From contig NC_034009.1 of NCBI RefSeq assembly GCF_000346465.2, forward strand, positions 6,928,079-6,992,078: a stretch of 64,000 nucleotides of DNA, given 5' to 3'. The position numbers and the translations under genes are program-made. Position 1 is the stretch's first letter. Every line of letters begins with the position of its first letter. This stretch comes from Prunus persica (taxonomy: Eukaryota; Streptophyta; Magnoliopsida; Rosales; Rosaceae). Positions 1-11,204 of the stretch are shown one piece after another. The notes below the pieces were generated by a model that worked only from the letters and a program-made list of their open reading frames with translations, did not search any database and was not told the origin of the DNA.

Positions 1-717
1 GTGTATAATAATACAACGACGGTTTTTTCATAAACCGTCGTGTAATCGTCGTCGTATGCCTAAAAAGGCGTCGTGTCTCAGTTTATTTTCAAGAACCCAA
101 AACCCATTAAGAACACAACATATATATGAAACCAAGCAAGAAACCAACATATACATGAAACCAAGCATGAAAACAATAAATCCATTCCCAATTCAACATA
201 ACATAGGGTGATTAAAAGATCCGACAAAATTAAAACCATTCCCAATTCAACATAACAGATAATGTAATCCATGAACCCATTAAACAGAAAATCCATGAAA
301 CCATACCTATAAGCACATTATTAACAGATCGCAAAGCATATACCTAAAACCCTTTAACAAAACAACCTAATATCATTCAATGAATTTACAAGGGGAAGAT
401 AGGGTTTATACTTACAGGTTGGACGAGCTCACAGATTCGACGGAGCCTGGAGAGTGCAACTTTTAATTAGAGCAGAAGTGAGAGAGCGAATGTTATGTTG
501 CGCGAAATCTGAAAATTTTAGGGTTCCGGATTAGAAGTATAAGAATAAGAGCCAAATATAAAAAAATTTAGGGCGCGCGAAAATTTTTAGAGCGCGCGCT
601 CTTTAAAATGTCGAAAGAAAAACCATGGCGAAAGTTCTACAAGAACCGACGTAAATGTAATATTCCACGACAAAAACACTGAACGTAACGCCGTTTATTT
701 TGACGTTCATTTTTCGG

Positions 718-1481
718 ATTAATTTTAAATTTATTTTGAATATTTTGATATAAAGACGACTGAAAAACCACGTCGCAGTTAAGAAATTGAAAACGTTGTA
801 AATTATAATAGACGACTTACATATTAAAATGACGTCGTTTAAAGTGGAAACCATGTCGGATATTTTATTGCACGACGTAACATATGTATTCCACGACTCA
901 ACCACCGTCGTTAACAATTAATACCCTAAACCCTTAAAACTAAATTATATAATTTTAAAAATTAAGTTTATAAAAGGGTTTATGGTTTTACAGCCTAATA
1001 TATACCCTATACTACCCAAAAATTATACTTTAAAAATAAACCCCAATAAATAACAACCCTAATCTCTAAACCCTAGACTCTAAACCCTAAACCATAAAAC
1101 TAGAAATGATTTTATGACTCATCAAAATAATTTTGTTTTGGATGGTCATTTTAAATTTTTGTTATTCAAAATGAATTTTTTCAAGGTTTAGGGGGAAGAA
1201 AATATATCAATGACTTCATAGGAGTTGACTTTGCATTTTTCTGATTTATTTTAAATTTATTTTGAATATTTTGATATAAAAATAATAAAATATTCTTATC
1301 ACAACAACAAACCACGTCGGTGTTAATAAATTTTAGACGTTGTAAACTGTAATAGACGACTAAGTTGTTAAAATGACGTCGTTTAAATGAGAAATCATGG
1401 CGGATATTTAACTATCCGACGTAAAATATATATTCCACGACTTAACCGCTGTCGTTACAAAGTACTACCCTGAACCCTTAA
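718..1481. repeat. Diverged direct duplication in CACTA subterminal DNA
   Basis: The block at about 718-935 recurs at about 1247-1481, offset about 526-535 bp. Both copies share the order TTTTAAATTTATTTTG, ACGTTGTAAA, TAATAGACGAC, AAAATGACGTCGTTTAAA, GGATATTT, TATTCCACGACT and ACCCTTAA. Several small indels separate them. Between the copies (1020-1105) are CCCTAAA-like stretches that resemble short degenerate telomere-type repeats. Confidence 0.7.
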
Positions 1482-2196
1482 GAAATTGAAGACGTTGTAA
1501 ACCATAAACGACTCAATTGTTCAAAGAGCGTCGTCTAAATATCCTTTTACGTCGGATTTGGTTAAAACGAAACAGCAAAAAACGACGGCTTTTGACTTTA
1601 TTACGTCGTTGGAAAAGTATTACACGTCGGTTACGCAATTTGTATGTTTGTTTTTTTTTTAATTTAAGAAAACCTCAACAAATTTGTACATTATATATTA
1701 TAGACGAAATTTGTACATTATACATAAATATCAAGTGTTCAATAATTCCCCTATTCCAGGTGAAGGCAAACAAACTCTGACCATTCATTCCGGACTTCAT
1801 AACCGACGTACTATATCTATTCAATGACGGTAATTTTACATGACCGTCGTTGATAATACAAAAAACGACGTAAAATGTATGAAGGTAATTTCTTCTTACC
1901 TTCTTCTCAAACCCCAAGGAAGGATCCATGATGATGTCCCTCATGAAGCGCATCACATAATACCCGCATTCGACATTGCTGGGTTGCTTTGGTGTGCCTG
2001 ACAGAGTTTTCCAAATGACTGCCTTACGGCCTGGTCTGGCTATGTGAGAATTATAAATTTTTATAGCACTGTTCACAATGTTTTTGGCCTCTTCATCAAC
2101 CACACGATTTCCTGGCAGAGGATCCAGAAAATAGACGGTTTCTCTCTTTGCTCTTACAATCAGCAAGATCCAATGACGGCTGCACAAAATTAATAT

Positions 2197-4400
2197 AAAA
2201 ACGACGGTTATTTACAATAACGACGTATTATAATATTTCACACGACGAAATAAAGTAGCAATCGACGACATTTTACATTTATCACGACGATAAATAACTA
2301 CCGACGTGGTTAGTAGTTTCAAACGACTCAATAAAATAAAACACCGACGTGGTTAGTTTATACGCTGTAATTTATTGAAAATCATAAAAACAAAATCCTG
2401 TTAAGGAGACTAACCCTGGATTGTAAGGCATCAGGAAAATCTGTTCACCGTCAGTCTTCTGAAGTCAAGCTGCTAGTAGGCGTGATCTGTCAGCTATTGT
2501 GCCAGAGTTGGCACTAACTGTAGCAGGGTCGATAAAGCCAACCATATTGCACATATTTGCTCGTTTCAAAACATCGTGCAAGTGCCTAAATATATAAAAT
2601 AATATAAACAAGTCAGCACAAAAAAACACACGACGGTTATGTATAACAAAACAACGTATTATAAAATTTCACACGACGTACTGAAATAGACAACGACGTT
2701 ATAATATATTTATCACGACGGTAAATACTAACGACGTGGTTAGTTAGTTAAGACGACACAATAAATAAACCAACGACGTATTATTTTAGAATGACAAACC
2801 TCATATATACAAAAAAAACACGACGGTTATGTATAACAAAACGACGTATTATAAAATTTCACACGACGTACTGAAATAGACAACGACGTTATGATATACT
2901 AACGACGTGGTTAGTTGGTTAAGACGACGCAATAAATACACCAACGACGTATTATTTTAGAATGACAAACCTCATATATACAGCAATGACAGTGGCTCCT
3001 ATTTCTTCCATGCCTGCAAATTGTGTAATATCTTTAGGCAGGAGGAAGGTATCGCGCTCTAGACCAAACACCTCCTTATCAATTGTAAAGTGCAGGGTCT
3101 TATCCTGAGGCACGAGTGTCATTTCCACATAACGACAAAGGGAGTTTAAAGAAGATGGCGCCTCCATATTTGAATAATCAACAACTTTAATAACCTGTTT
3201 AAAGAAATAAAAAAAATGACGTGGTAATTCAATAAAAACGACGGTTTAAGGAATAAAACGTCGTCTCAAAAGAATTTAAACGTCGTCTGAAGAAACCGTC
3301 GTGGTGAATAATTTATTACGTCTTAAAAAAAATTCCGCCGTCTAAGTTGTAAACAAACGACGGTTTAAAGAAAAATATCGACGTCTGGAATTTTGAAAAA
3401 CAAATAAAAAAGGAAAAGTTATGTGAACATACCTGGTCGTCATCTTCTTTCTCTTTTTCATCATGTTTTTCTTCTGTCTTCCCTTCATCTATTACGTCGG
3501 GAATGACTAACTCCGTCGTCTAAAAATCACAAAGTTTTAAAATAACGACGTTTAATGGCGTGTAAAACAAGTAAACTAAATACGACGTGGTATTGAAATA
3601 CAAACGATGGTTTATGTTTAAAATCGTCGTGGTATGTATTTCAAACGACGGTTTTATTAATAATAACGACGTCTAATGGTTTTTAAAAAAACAGAGAATT
3701 CAAAGTTCAGATATGTTACCTTTTCTTCCTGATGTTTCCCATTTTTGGCAGTATCATCCTCAAAATGATGGGATCTCACATCACCTCCAGAACAGCTTGC
3801 TTTGTCAGACATTGGATTTTTGGGACTTTGGCTAATTCTGGGTTTAAGCATGCTTGGATCAAAATTGGGAATTAATTGGGAAAGCTGACTCAGGAAATGC
3901 TCCCTCTCAGCCTCTACCAATTGTTTCGTTCTAGCCTCCATCCTTAAAGCCTCTTCCCTTGCCTTAGCTTCCATCTTTTTAGTCTCTTCTTGAAGGAGAA
4001 CTCTTAAACTGTCCTTCAAACGGTCGTCAAAGCTCACTCTCTGTGGTTTGGGTAAATTGAAATATTGCCTTGGTGAGATCCCAGCACCTACTCCTCTCAC
4101 TCTGCCTGGATGCTCGGGGCCCAAAGCCATGGTCAGCACATCATTGCTGCCAGAAACAGTGACTTTGCCTTCCGAGACTTGTTTTTGCAATTCATCCTAA
4201 AACAAAGATATATAAAAAAGTAAGAACAAAAACACACGACGGTTATTTATATGCAAACGACGTATTATATAATTTCACACGACGCAATAACATATAAATC
4301 GACGTTATTATAATTTATCACGACGGTAGTTTTTAAACCGACGTGGTTAGTTTTTAAAACGACGAAATGAATAAACCACCGACGTCTTATGCTTTATTTA
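2197..4400 (-). repeat. Shared ACGACG cassette repeated in several introns
   Basis: Four copies of a cassette of about 165 bp lie in introns of the CACTA gene, at about 4233-4400 (intron 1), 2817-2970 and 2627-2800 (intron 4, tandem), and 2197-2360 (intron 5). On the plus strand each has the same ordered landmarks: ACGACGGTTAT, ACGACGTATTAT, TTTCACACGACG, CGACGTTAT, TTATCACGACGGTA, CGACGTGGTTAG, ACGAC plus an AATAAA-like stretch, then CGACGTATTAT or a variant. One copy has lost the TTATCACGACGG step. Other introns (3200-3430, 3521-3715) carry the same short motif but in another arrangement. Confidence 0.75.
2627..2981. repeat. Tandem duplication of intron cassette with splice-donor region
   Basis: Two adjacent units of about 170-190 bp (from about 2627 and about 2817) end in the same AATGACAAACCTCATATATAC. 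In the second unit this sequence is the exon 4 / intron 4 donor (exon ends at 2971). The first unit therefore holds a decoy copy of the donor region inside the intron. The second unit has lost about 19 bp. Confidence 0.8.
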
Positions 4401-4565
4401 CAGATAACAGAGGGATGATTCAATATTCACACCTTTAACGACCTTGTTTCAAATATTTCGACGTAGTAATTCAATACAAACGACGCGAAAATGAATCACC
4501 GACATCTTATGCTATAATTACAGAAAACAGAGTAGTGATTCCTGATTTAGACCTTTAACGACGTG
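4376..4565. repeat. 70-bp direct duplication in CACTA intron 1
   Basis: The segment CACCGACGTCTTATGCT followed by TTTACAGATAACAGAG and CACCTTTAACGACC at about 4376-4445 is repeated in diverged form at about 4495-4565. Confidence 0.7.
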
Positions 4566-5732
4566 GTAATATCATTCACACGACGCAAAATATAACATAA
4601 GAAGTAATAAGAATTATTCACAGTTTAATAAAAATTTAAAACAGAGTGAGTAGGCTTACAATTAATTTTGCTTTCTCTGCCACCTTTGGATCCGGGATGT
4701 TACCATGTTTGTCCTGTCTAGCTCTCTTCCATAAGGTAGATCGATCAATTTCTACCCCAGGCATGGTTTCCTCCAATTGATCCTCCAAACCAGCATATCC
4801 TTTTCGAGACAATCGATGATTGTACTCAAGTTTCTCCCTAATCTGTGCATGTTGAGAATACACAGACTCAAAATCTTTGGATAACCTTGAAGCTACAAAG
4901 GCATCCCATTGTGCCTTCTATATGAATTTATATGTTTCAGGGGGTTGTCTTAATCTCTCCCTGTCATTGGTGTATGGAAAGATATATTGCCTCGTTAGTG
5001 TAGACTTGAAATCCTTCCATTTCTTGGCAGCAGAAGCTAACACAGAGCTCTTGCCCCCTTGACCTACCACAAAAGCAATGTCAACTGCTTCCCAAATCTG
5101 CTCCTTTATATCCTTGGGGATTTGAGCCCATTTCATGTCCACAAGTGGAACTCTGGAGCGTGCCAACACACCAATGTAGGACTGCATCTCACTATGTGCT
5201 TGGCCAATTCCTTTCCCCCTTTTATTGTACTCAACAATTGGCCTCAGTTTCTGAAGTTTTCTCTTCACAACACGAGGCATTGTGCTCATACCTCGACCAG
5301 ACTTTGAATCATCAGAGATTGTTGTCGTGCTGGTTCGTTCTGTCTCAGCAGATGATGAAGCAAACTTCATCTTCTTCGAAGGCTTCACTTGAGGAGGTAC
5401 CATTCCAAGGTCCTTACCTCCATTTTTCTTGGAGCCAGAATCCTTACTTTGGTCTTGGTGAGAAACCATTTTTACAGACAAAACTGCAAGTGGAAATATT
5501 TCAGGAAAAGATTAAGAACACAAACGACAATTATTAATAAAATACAACGTATGATATGATTTTAAACGACGCAATGAAATAATCTCAGACGTAATAAATG
5601 TTTAAAACCAAGGTAATTAAACAACGACGAAATAATTAACTATAAACGACGTGATAATTAACTATAAACGACGAAATATTAATATAACGTCGTGGTATTG
5701 ATGTTCACACGACGTCAGTCGTAATATACCGT

Positions 5733-6045
5733 CATCTATATAAGGATCCAAAACCCTTCTTTCTTTCTCTGTGAATGTTTGATTGCAGATTTGATTTTTC
5801 TGAACCATGGTTTTTGTTTTCTAATTTGATAAAATACAAGGCCAAGAAAGAAAGGTTTGGAATCTTATATAGACGACAGTATTTTAATATGACGTCGTGG
5901 TATTAACATTCACACGACGTAAAACAATAAGATACTGTCGTCTATATTAGATACCAACCCTACTTTCTTTTTCTTTATATTTTATCAAATTAGGGAAAAA
6001 CAAAAACCATTGTTCAGAGAAATCAAACCTGCAATTAAACAAGCA
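5733..6045. repeat. Inverted repeat (fold-back) upstream of CACTA gene
   Basis: The arm at about 5733-5882 matches the reverse complement of about 5934-6045, apart from scattered changes. Shared blocks include GTCGTCTATAT, CTTTCTTT, TTTTATCAAATTAG, AAACAAAAACCAT and CAGA-AATCAAA-CTGCAAT. The first arm also has an internal near-palindrome at its own ends (CTATATAAG ... CTTATATAG). A third, more diverged copy in the orientation of the second arm lies at about 6169-6275. Transcription across it would give a hairpin. It lies in the presumed promoter/leader side of the CACTA gene. Confidence 0.7.
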
Positions 6046-8042
6046 AATAAAAAAAAGACTATAATTTTAAAAACAACTTTGTCAATTTTCAGACGACGCT
6101 AGAACGACTGACGAACCGTCGTGGTCTACATATTTAACCACGTACATAAGAAGCTACCGTCGTCTTATTTAGTTGAGGTAGTTGTCTTCAAAGTTGGAAA
6201 CTTTCCCTCTTTGTCTGTATATTTTATCGAACTTGGAAAGAAGTAAAATGATTTTGGCCAGAAAAAAGGTAAAAAGATTTTTCAAACAAAAAACGTATGA
6301 GCATGCAAAACAGCAACCAAAATAGTGAAAATAAAAGCTTACCTTTTGCGTGCAATGAAAGCAAGAGGAAGATTATGTTTAAGTTCAGAGACGACGAAGA
6401 AGACGAGAGGAAGACGATGAGATACTCTGACAGTGCTCTGACAAGGAAAAAAGTCTAAAAGTTTTCTCTGGGAGATTGAACTTTTTAATCGGGTTTGGAA
6501 ACAGCGCATGTGTATGTCAGGTAGACGAAAAGTTGATTACATATAAAACCATTTCAAAAAAATAATACGGCGGTTACATATAACTACGACGTATAAATTA
6601 CAAAATGCGATGGTACATTTAACTTCGGACGTGGTAAATAAATACGACAGTAGTGTTGTAGGTACCGTCGTAGTAAACTCAAAAATTAAAGTACATAAGT
6701 AATAACTCGCGTCATGGTAGATTATTTAACACGTCGTTTTTATTAATGTACCGACGTGGATTTCTATAATATACGTCGATCATACCGACGTTGATTTTAC
6801 AATTTAAACGGCGGTTTTTTTGTAAGGACCGCCGTTGGTTTTAAAAATTTATTCTATAAATTTGTCGCGTCATGGTAGAATTTTTTTTCCCGTGACCTTT
6901 CAGTTTATTTTTCAATTACAGTGCGTTATAAATAGAGTTTTTTTTTTCCGGAGGAAATTTAAAATGTAGGAAATTAATGTTCTGGAATATGTAAAGTTTC
7001 TTTTTTGGAGGACAGATTTAAATAAAATAAGAATATAAAAACAACGACTGTTTTTTTATTACTGTCATCGTTTTTCGTCGTCTTAAGTAAGACTAAGACG
7101 ACATAATATATTTGTTTAGCGACGTTGATTTGTTTTTTAAACGTCGTTAGGTATAATATAACCGTCGTTGAAAATTGTCTCTCTGATTGCAAATTTGCAA
7201 CGACGTTAGGTATAATATTTGTAGATACACAAACGCACACACATCATCAACTTCCAAAAAATTGTCTCTCTGATTGCAAATCTGTGTCATCTGTTAAGAT
7301 TATGATGTGGAACAGAGTTCCATCTGGTAAGATTTCGTAACCCTTGGGATCTCAGACAAATCTGATTATGTCGGCGGTTTTCTATATAAACCGTCGTGGT
7401 GGTTATTTCAATTCTTGTCATTAAGTAGATCTACCGACGTAGGATAAGAAAATCAAAGAAAAAAATTGTTAACAAAAATTCTTATTAAGACGACGGTTAA
7501 AATTAAAGGTACGACGTATAAAATGAATAAATACGACGTTAAATTTTATTGTACGATTTAAAGATAACTTCGTAGAACTATACGCAAATGACGTCGATAT
7601 ATTTATATTTTCCGTCGTTGTACATTAATTTAATACGGCGATATTTTGTATTTTAAAGCCGTGGATTTGTTTGTAATTATACGGCGTCTTATACGAAAAC
7701 CTCGTCGTGTTATTTTATGAGTAAAAACGGCGGTTTTTATTGAAATCGTCGTCTTTACTTTCTACGTCGGTCGATTCATAACTTCTGTCGTTCTTTGTTG
7801 GCATTGATTTTACACTGCGGAAATCTGTTTCAAATAGACGTCGGTTGTTTAATTATGTACATCGTTGTTTTTGAACAGCCATTTGAATCTCCATTTTTTA
7901 GTTGTCTAAGGTTGTATTACACGACGGTGTTTTTAGAACCGTCGTCTTTTTAAAAACCACGACGGTTTTCACTTAGACCGTCGTTGTTTTCTGGTCGTCT
8001 TTTTCACTTTTTGTAGTATTGGACGCTTGCATAGTATTCTGA

Positions 8043-9000
8043 TTTTGTTGTGAAGTTTGTACAAACTGAGCAATTAAGTCATCCAACGCCAGTTTCTTAG
8101 GCTCACTCGAAGGCTGCATTTGCTGCTGGAAGGGATGGCTAGAACTAGCTTATTGTTGCTGGTTGCTCCATGAAAAATTTGGATGGTTACGCCACTCCAG
8201 CTTATAAGTGTTCAAATATGGATCATTCCGAGGTTGTTGAAACGAATTAACTTGGTGAACTTAGAACCTTGCGTAGTAGATGGACAAAGTTCCATTAGAT
8301 GAGTTAGGTCATAAAAAATGGTGCAAACTTGCTGTGGGAAGGTGGAATAACGGCATGCATAAGAGTTTCAAGTTTTTTCTCAAGGCTTGAAATTTGAGCA
8401 GCAACCGCAGTGTTTGTGTCGACTTCATGAATTCCTACCTTTTATGTTCGCTCACTGCCCCATTGTTGATTATTATTGGCAAGTAAATCAAATTGATCAA
8501 ATGCTTCTTGAGGTGTCTTCTCCATCAATGTACCTCCACATACAAAGTCAACCATTTGTTTGTTTTCAGCCGTAAGTCCTTTATAAAAGAAGTGTATCTG
8601 CATCCAATCAATAATGCCATGATAAGGGCATTTTTTGCAGCAACTCTCTAAATCTTTCCCAAGCTTCATAGAATGGCTCTTGTTCTCCTTGAGTAAAAAG
8701 CATGATATCTCTTCTAAGCTGATTCATTTTCTGCGTAGGAAAAAATTTCTGGATAAATTTTTGTGCTAATCCCTCCCATGAATTAATGGATTGAGCTAGT
8801 AGTGAGTGAAGCCAAGCGTTGGCTCTATCCTTTAATGAAAACGTGAACAATTTCAGCCTAACCACTTCATCAGAGACATTTAGGATCTTGATGGTGTCAC
8901 AAATGTAGAAAAATTTCCAAATATGCATGTTAGGATCTTCGTTCCACTTGCCATAGAAAGATGATAACAAGTGAATCATTCCGAACTTGAGTTCAAATGA
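8043..9000 (-). pseudogene. Ty3/gypsy gag remnant (Athila/Tat-like)
   Basis: Minus-strand reading gives gag-like residues from about 8979: ANAWLHSLLAQSINSWEG, then FIQKFFPTQKMNQLRRDI and EPFYEAWERFRELLQ, as in Retrotrans_gag domains. After a frame change it continues (8669-8442) with TLMEKTPQEAFDQFDLLA. Further down (about 8260-8100) are NDPYLNT and RNHPNFSWSNQQQ followed by a stop. The RNHPNFSW motif is typical of plant Ty3/gypsy gag of the Athila/Tat group. Frameshifts and stops show it is dead. The remnant ends abruptly at the CACTA terminus near 8018, so the CACTA element probably split it and the rest should lie beyond the left edge. Confidence 0.75.
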
Positions 9001-9266
9001 ATTTGCTTTGACTTCTAGTACATGATGGAGTGTTGGAAAAAGTTGGGATGGAGTACTCTTTCATAGCTCGAGCAGGTTGTGCTCGTTCCACTACTTCCTC
9101 TTACACTAATTGTTGTTCCCCAACATTTTTGTCACTCTTCTCATTTATATTTTCAACGAAACCTCATAAAAATATATATATATATATATATGAAATAAAA
9201 TAAATAAACAAAAAGAAAATTGAAAAGCTAAATTAAGATTGAACTAAATCGTAGTTGATGAAGACA

Positions 9267-9285
9267 ATTCCCGGCAACGGCACCA
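9267..9285 (-). promoter_or_regulatory. Retrotransposon primer-binding site (tRNA-Asp type)
   Basis: On the minus strand the sequence reads TGGTGCCGTTGCCGGGAA. This is one base from the tRNA-Asp-type primer site TGGCGCCGTTGCCGGGGA used by many plant Ty3/gypsy elements. It lies between the LTR (to the right) and gag (to the left), as expected for a minus-strand element. Confidence 0.8.
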
Positions 9286-9289
9286 AAAA

Positions 9290-11204
9290 TGTGTTGTGAA
9301 TTTGAGACAACCTGAAAATTGGAGATTATAATGATTAGTCTAAACACAAATTATACTCACAAGGTCAATCGCAATTTAGTATGGCAAATACGAGGTCATT
9401 CCAAAGAGGATTGGGTTCAACTTCCAACTAGTCTAACCTAATTTACTTCACAAAATACTTTAACTACTCTAATTATATAAACAAGAAATTAAACACGTAG
9501 CATACTCACGTAAACACAAAAGGGGTTTTTGAAAGAATGATTTAATTAACAAAGAAATTAAAAGACAAAACAAGTAGAAAGTCACAAAAACACAAGATGA
9601 GAAATTCAAATTGATAAACGCACTAGGACAATGAATTCACCACTAGTAATCCAATCTAGCCTCTTATTCACCTACCTATTAACTAACCATTTGATGTCGC
9701 CACTTAGTTTTCCTTTTTCATGAATTACCTATGGTATTTAGGCTAACTCGTATATTTCTATATGCAATTCGCCTATGGTATTTAGGTCAAATATCAACAC
9801 ATAGAAACTCATTAAGATTAGTTAAAACTTCCAACAAGCATGTAAACCCTAGGAGTATGTTATTTACCCTAGACGAATTACAAATCCTAATCACAAGAAG
9901 CAAGCCTCAAATTAAGGTATTTACTCTAATTTGCATCCAATTAACTCAATTAAAAGTGTAGACAGTGATCAAGCATCAAGATAATCAACCAAATTATTAA
10001 GCACAGTGATTAAGAATCCAACATCAAACGGCAATCAATAGATAGGTAAATTAAGAAAACTAAATTATCATACTAGGGCTACATCATGCCTTAGCAACAG
10101 AAAATTAGTTACACATAATCATAGAATTCGGTATAAGCAAAAACATGAGGAAGAAAAAATAAAACTTAGTCAATTGCGGTACTCTTCTGGCGTCTCCAAT
10201 TTCTCCTAGTCTTTGCGTGACCCCAACGGAGTTGTTTCTTATGCTTAAATAAAACACTACATGTCTATTTCTACCCTAGTTGGGCTTTTACAATAACCCA
10301 AAAATAAAGAAGAACCTAATTAAAACATAAATCCAAAATGGGTAAGTAATTGACTCCTCTTCCTATTTTGATTGGAATAACACGTCAGTTTCTTTGCATG
10401 AACGTTTGGGGTCGTTCCTCCTCCAATAAATTCAGGAACAAATATGTAAATTATAGATGTTTGTCTTATCTTTCCAGCCATATATCCCACGCCTTGAGAA
10501 AAAAATTAGGAAAGTCTTCAAATAATCATTCTTCCAAAATAAAATTTAGCCGATTACGGTACTCTTCTAGCCTCTCCAATTTCTCCCAGTCTTTGCGTGA
10601 CCCCAAAGGAGTTGTTTCTCATGCTTAAATAAAATACCACACGTCTATTCTTACCTTAGCTGGGCTTTTACAACATCCCAAAAATAAAGAAAAACCTAGT
10701 TAAAACATAAATCCAAAATGGGTAAGTAATTGACTCCTCTTCCTACTTTGATTAGGATAACACATCAGTTTATTTGCAAGCACGTTTGGGGTCATTCCTC
10801 TTCCAAGAAAATTAAAAATATATATATAAATTTTAGGCGTTTGTCTTATCTTTCTAGCCATATATCGCACGCCTTGAGGAAAAATCAGAAAAGTCTTCAA
10901 ATAATCATTCTTCCACAGAAGTACAGTTTTGACAGGATTGCATCTTATGCTGACTTAACTTCAAATACTGCTCTCCGAAAATTCTAGAAAAATTTCACAA
11001 TTATCTTCAAGATCTTAGCTTTCGTCTCTAACTGGTCTTGTACAAAAACTCCACCAAAAAGTTGTATTTCCGTTGAAAACCAATTACTTGCTCTGGAAAG
11101 CAGAAAATTGAGAAAATAAAGTAATAAGTCTTTTTTAAATGAAATTCTCCTACAAAAACTAAGTATAAAGAGTACATAACTGTGTAAATTTATGGACTTA
11201 TCAG
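9290..11204 (-). mobile_element. LTR of the gypsy remnant, with internal duplication
   Basis: The LTR should start next to the primer site; TG at 9290 fits. The outer end is not certain, and a CA near 11204 (TTATGGACTTATCA) is a candidate. No coding sequence is seen. A (TA)n run lies just inside gag leader DNA at 9175-9191. The length (about 1.9 kb) is partly due to a 380-bp tandem duplication. Confidence 0.5.
10163..10915. repeat. 380-bp tandem duplication inside LTR
   Basis: The unit at about 10163-10542 is repeated at about 10543-10915, with a period of 380 bp (ACTCTTCT at 10181 and 10561). Shared landmarks are TCTTTGCGTGACCCCAA, GGAGTTGTTTCT, TGGGCTTTTACAA, CATAAATCCAAAATGGG, TAAGTAATTGACTCCTCTTC, CGTTTGGGGTC and GTCTTCAAATAATCATTC. 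Substitutions are scattered, so the duplication is not recent. Confidence 0.85.

Larger units (their letters stand above)
1751..5481 (-). pseudogene. CACTA-encoded Transposase_24 / Ulp1 (C48) protease gene
   Basis: Seven exons were traced by reading frame and GT-AG sites on the minus strand: 5481-4660, 4196-3720, 3519-3433, 3194-2971, about 2590-2410, about 2175-1900 and 1810-1751. Exon 1 starts with a basic, Ser/Lys-rich region. It then has a segment typical of plant Transposase_24 (Ptta/En/Spm) proteins, including LWKRARQDKHGNIPDP. Exon 2 adds a Glu/Arg/Lys-rich coiled-coil-like stretch. Exon 3 is acidic. Exons 5-7 form a C48 cysteine-protease domain with HW (His), FLDPL (Asp), and a Gln before the Cys of ECGYY. 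An in-frame TAG at 4918-4920 and an in-frame TGA in exon 5 break the frame, while homology continues past both. I infer a recently dead gene. The Ulp1 role in such transposons is not established. Confidence 0.7.
1..8018 (-). mobile_element. CACTA (En/Spm-like) DNA transposon, partial
   Basis: The right terminus is seen at 8012-8018; read on the minus strand it begins TACTACAAAAAGTG, one base from the CACTA consensus start CACTACAA. The left terminus lies outside the window. Non-exonic DNA is filled with short ACGACG / CCGTCGT motifs in both orientations, about one every 20-30 bp, as expected of the subterminal repeats bound by TNPA-like proteins in En/Spm elements. The element carries a Transposase_24-like plus Ulp1 gene on the minus strand. 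No DDE transposase is visible, so that gene is either beyond the left edge or absent. The element lies inside a Ty3/gypsy remnant that continues at 8022. The class call is inferred from the terminus, the repeats and the gene type. Confidence 0.75.

Noticed and set aside
603..917. 104-codon ORF in CACTA subterminal DNA
   Set aside because: It lies in motif-packed repeat DNA and shows no protein family.
1020..1105. Interstitial telomere repeat (CCCTAAA-like phrases)
   Set aside because: Only a few imperfect units in AT-rich DNA; it is too degenerate to call.
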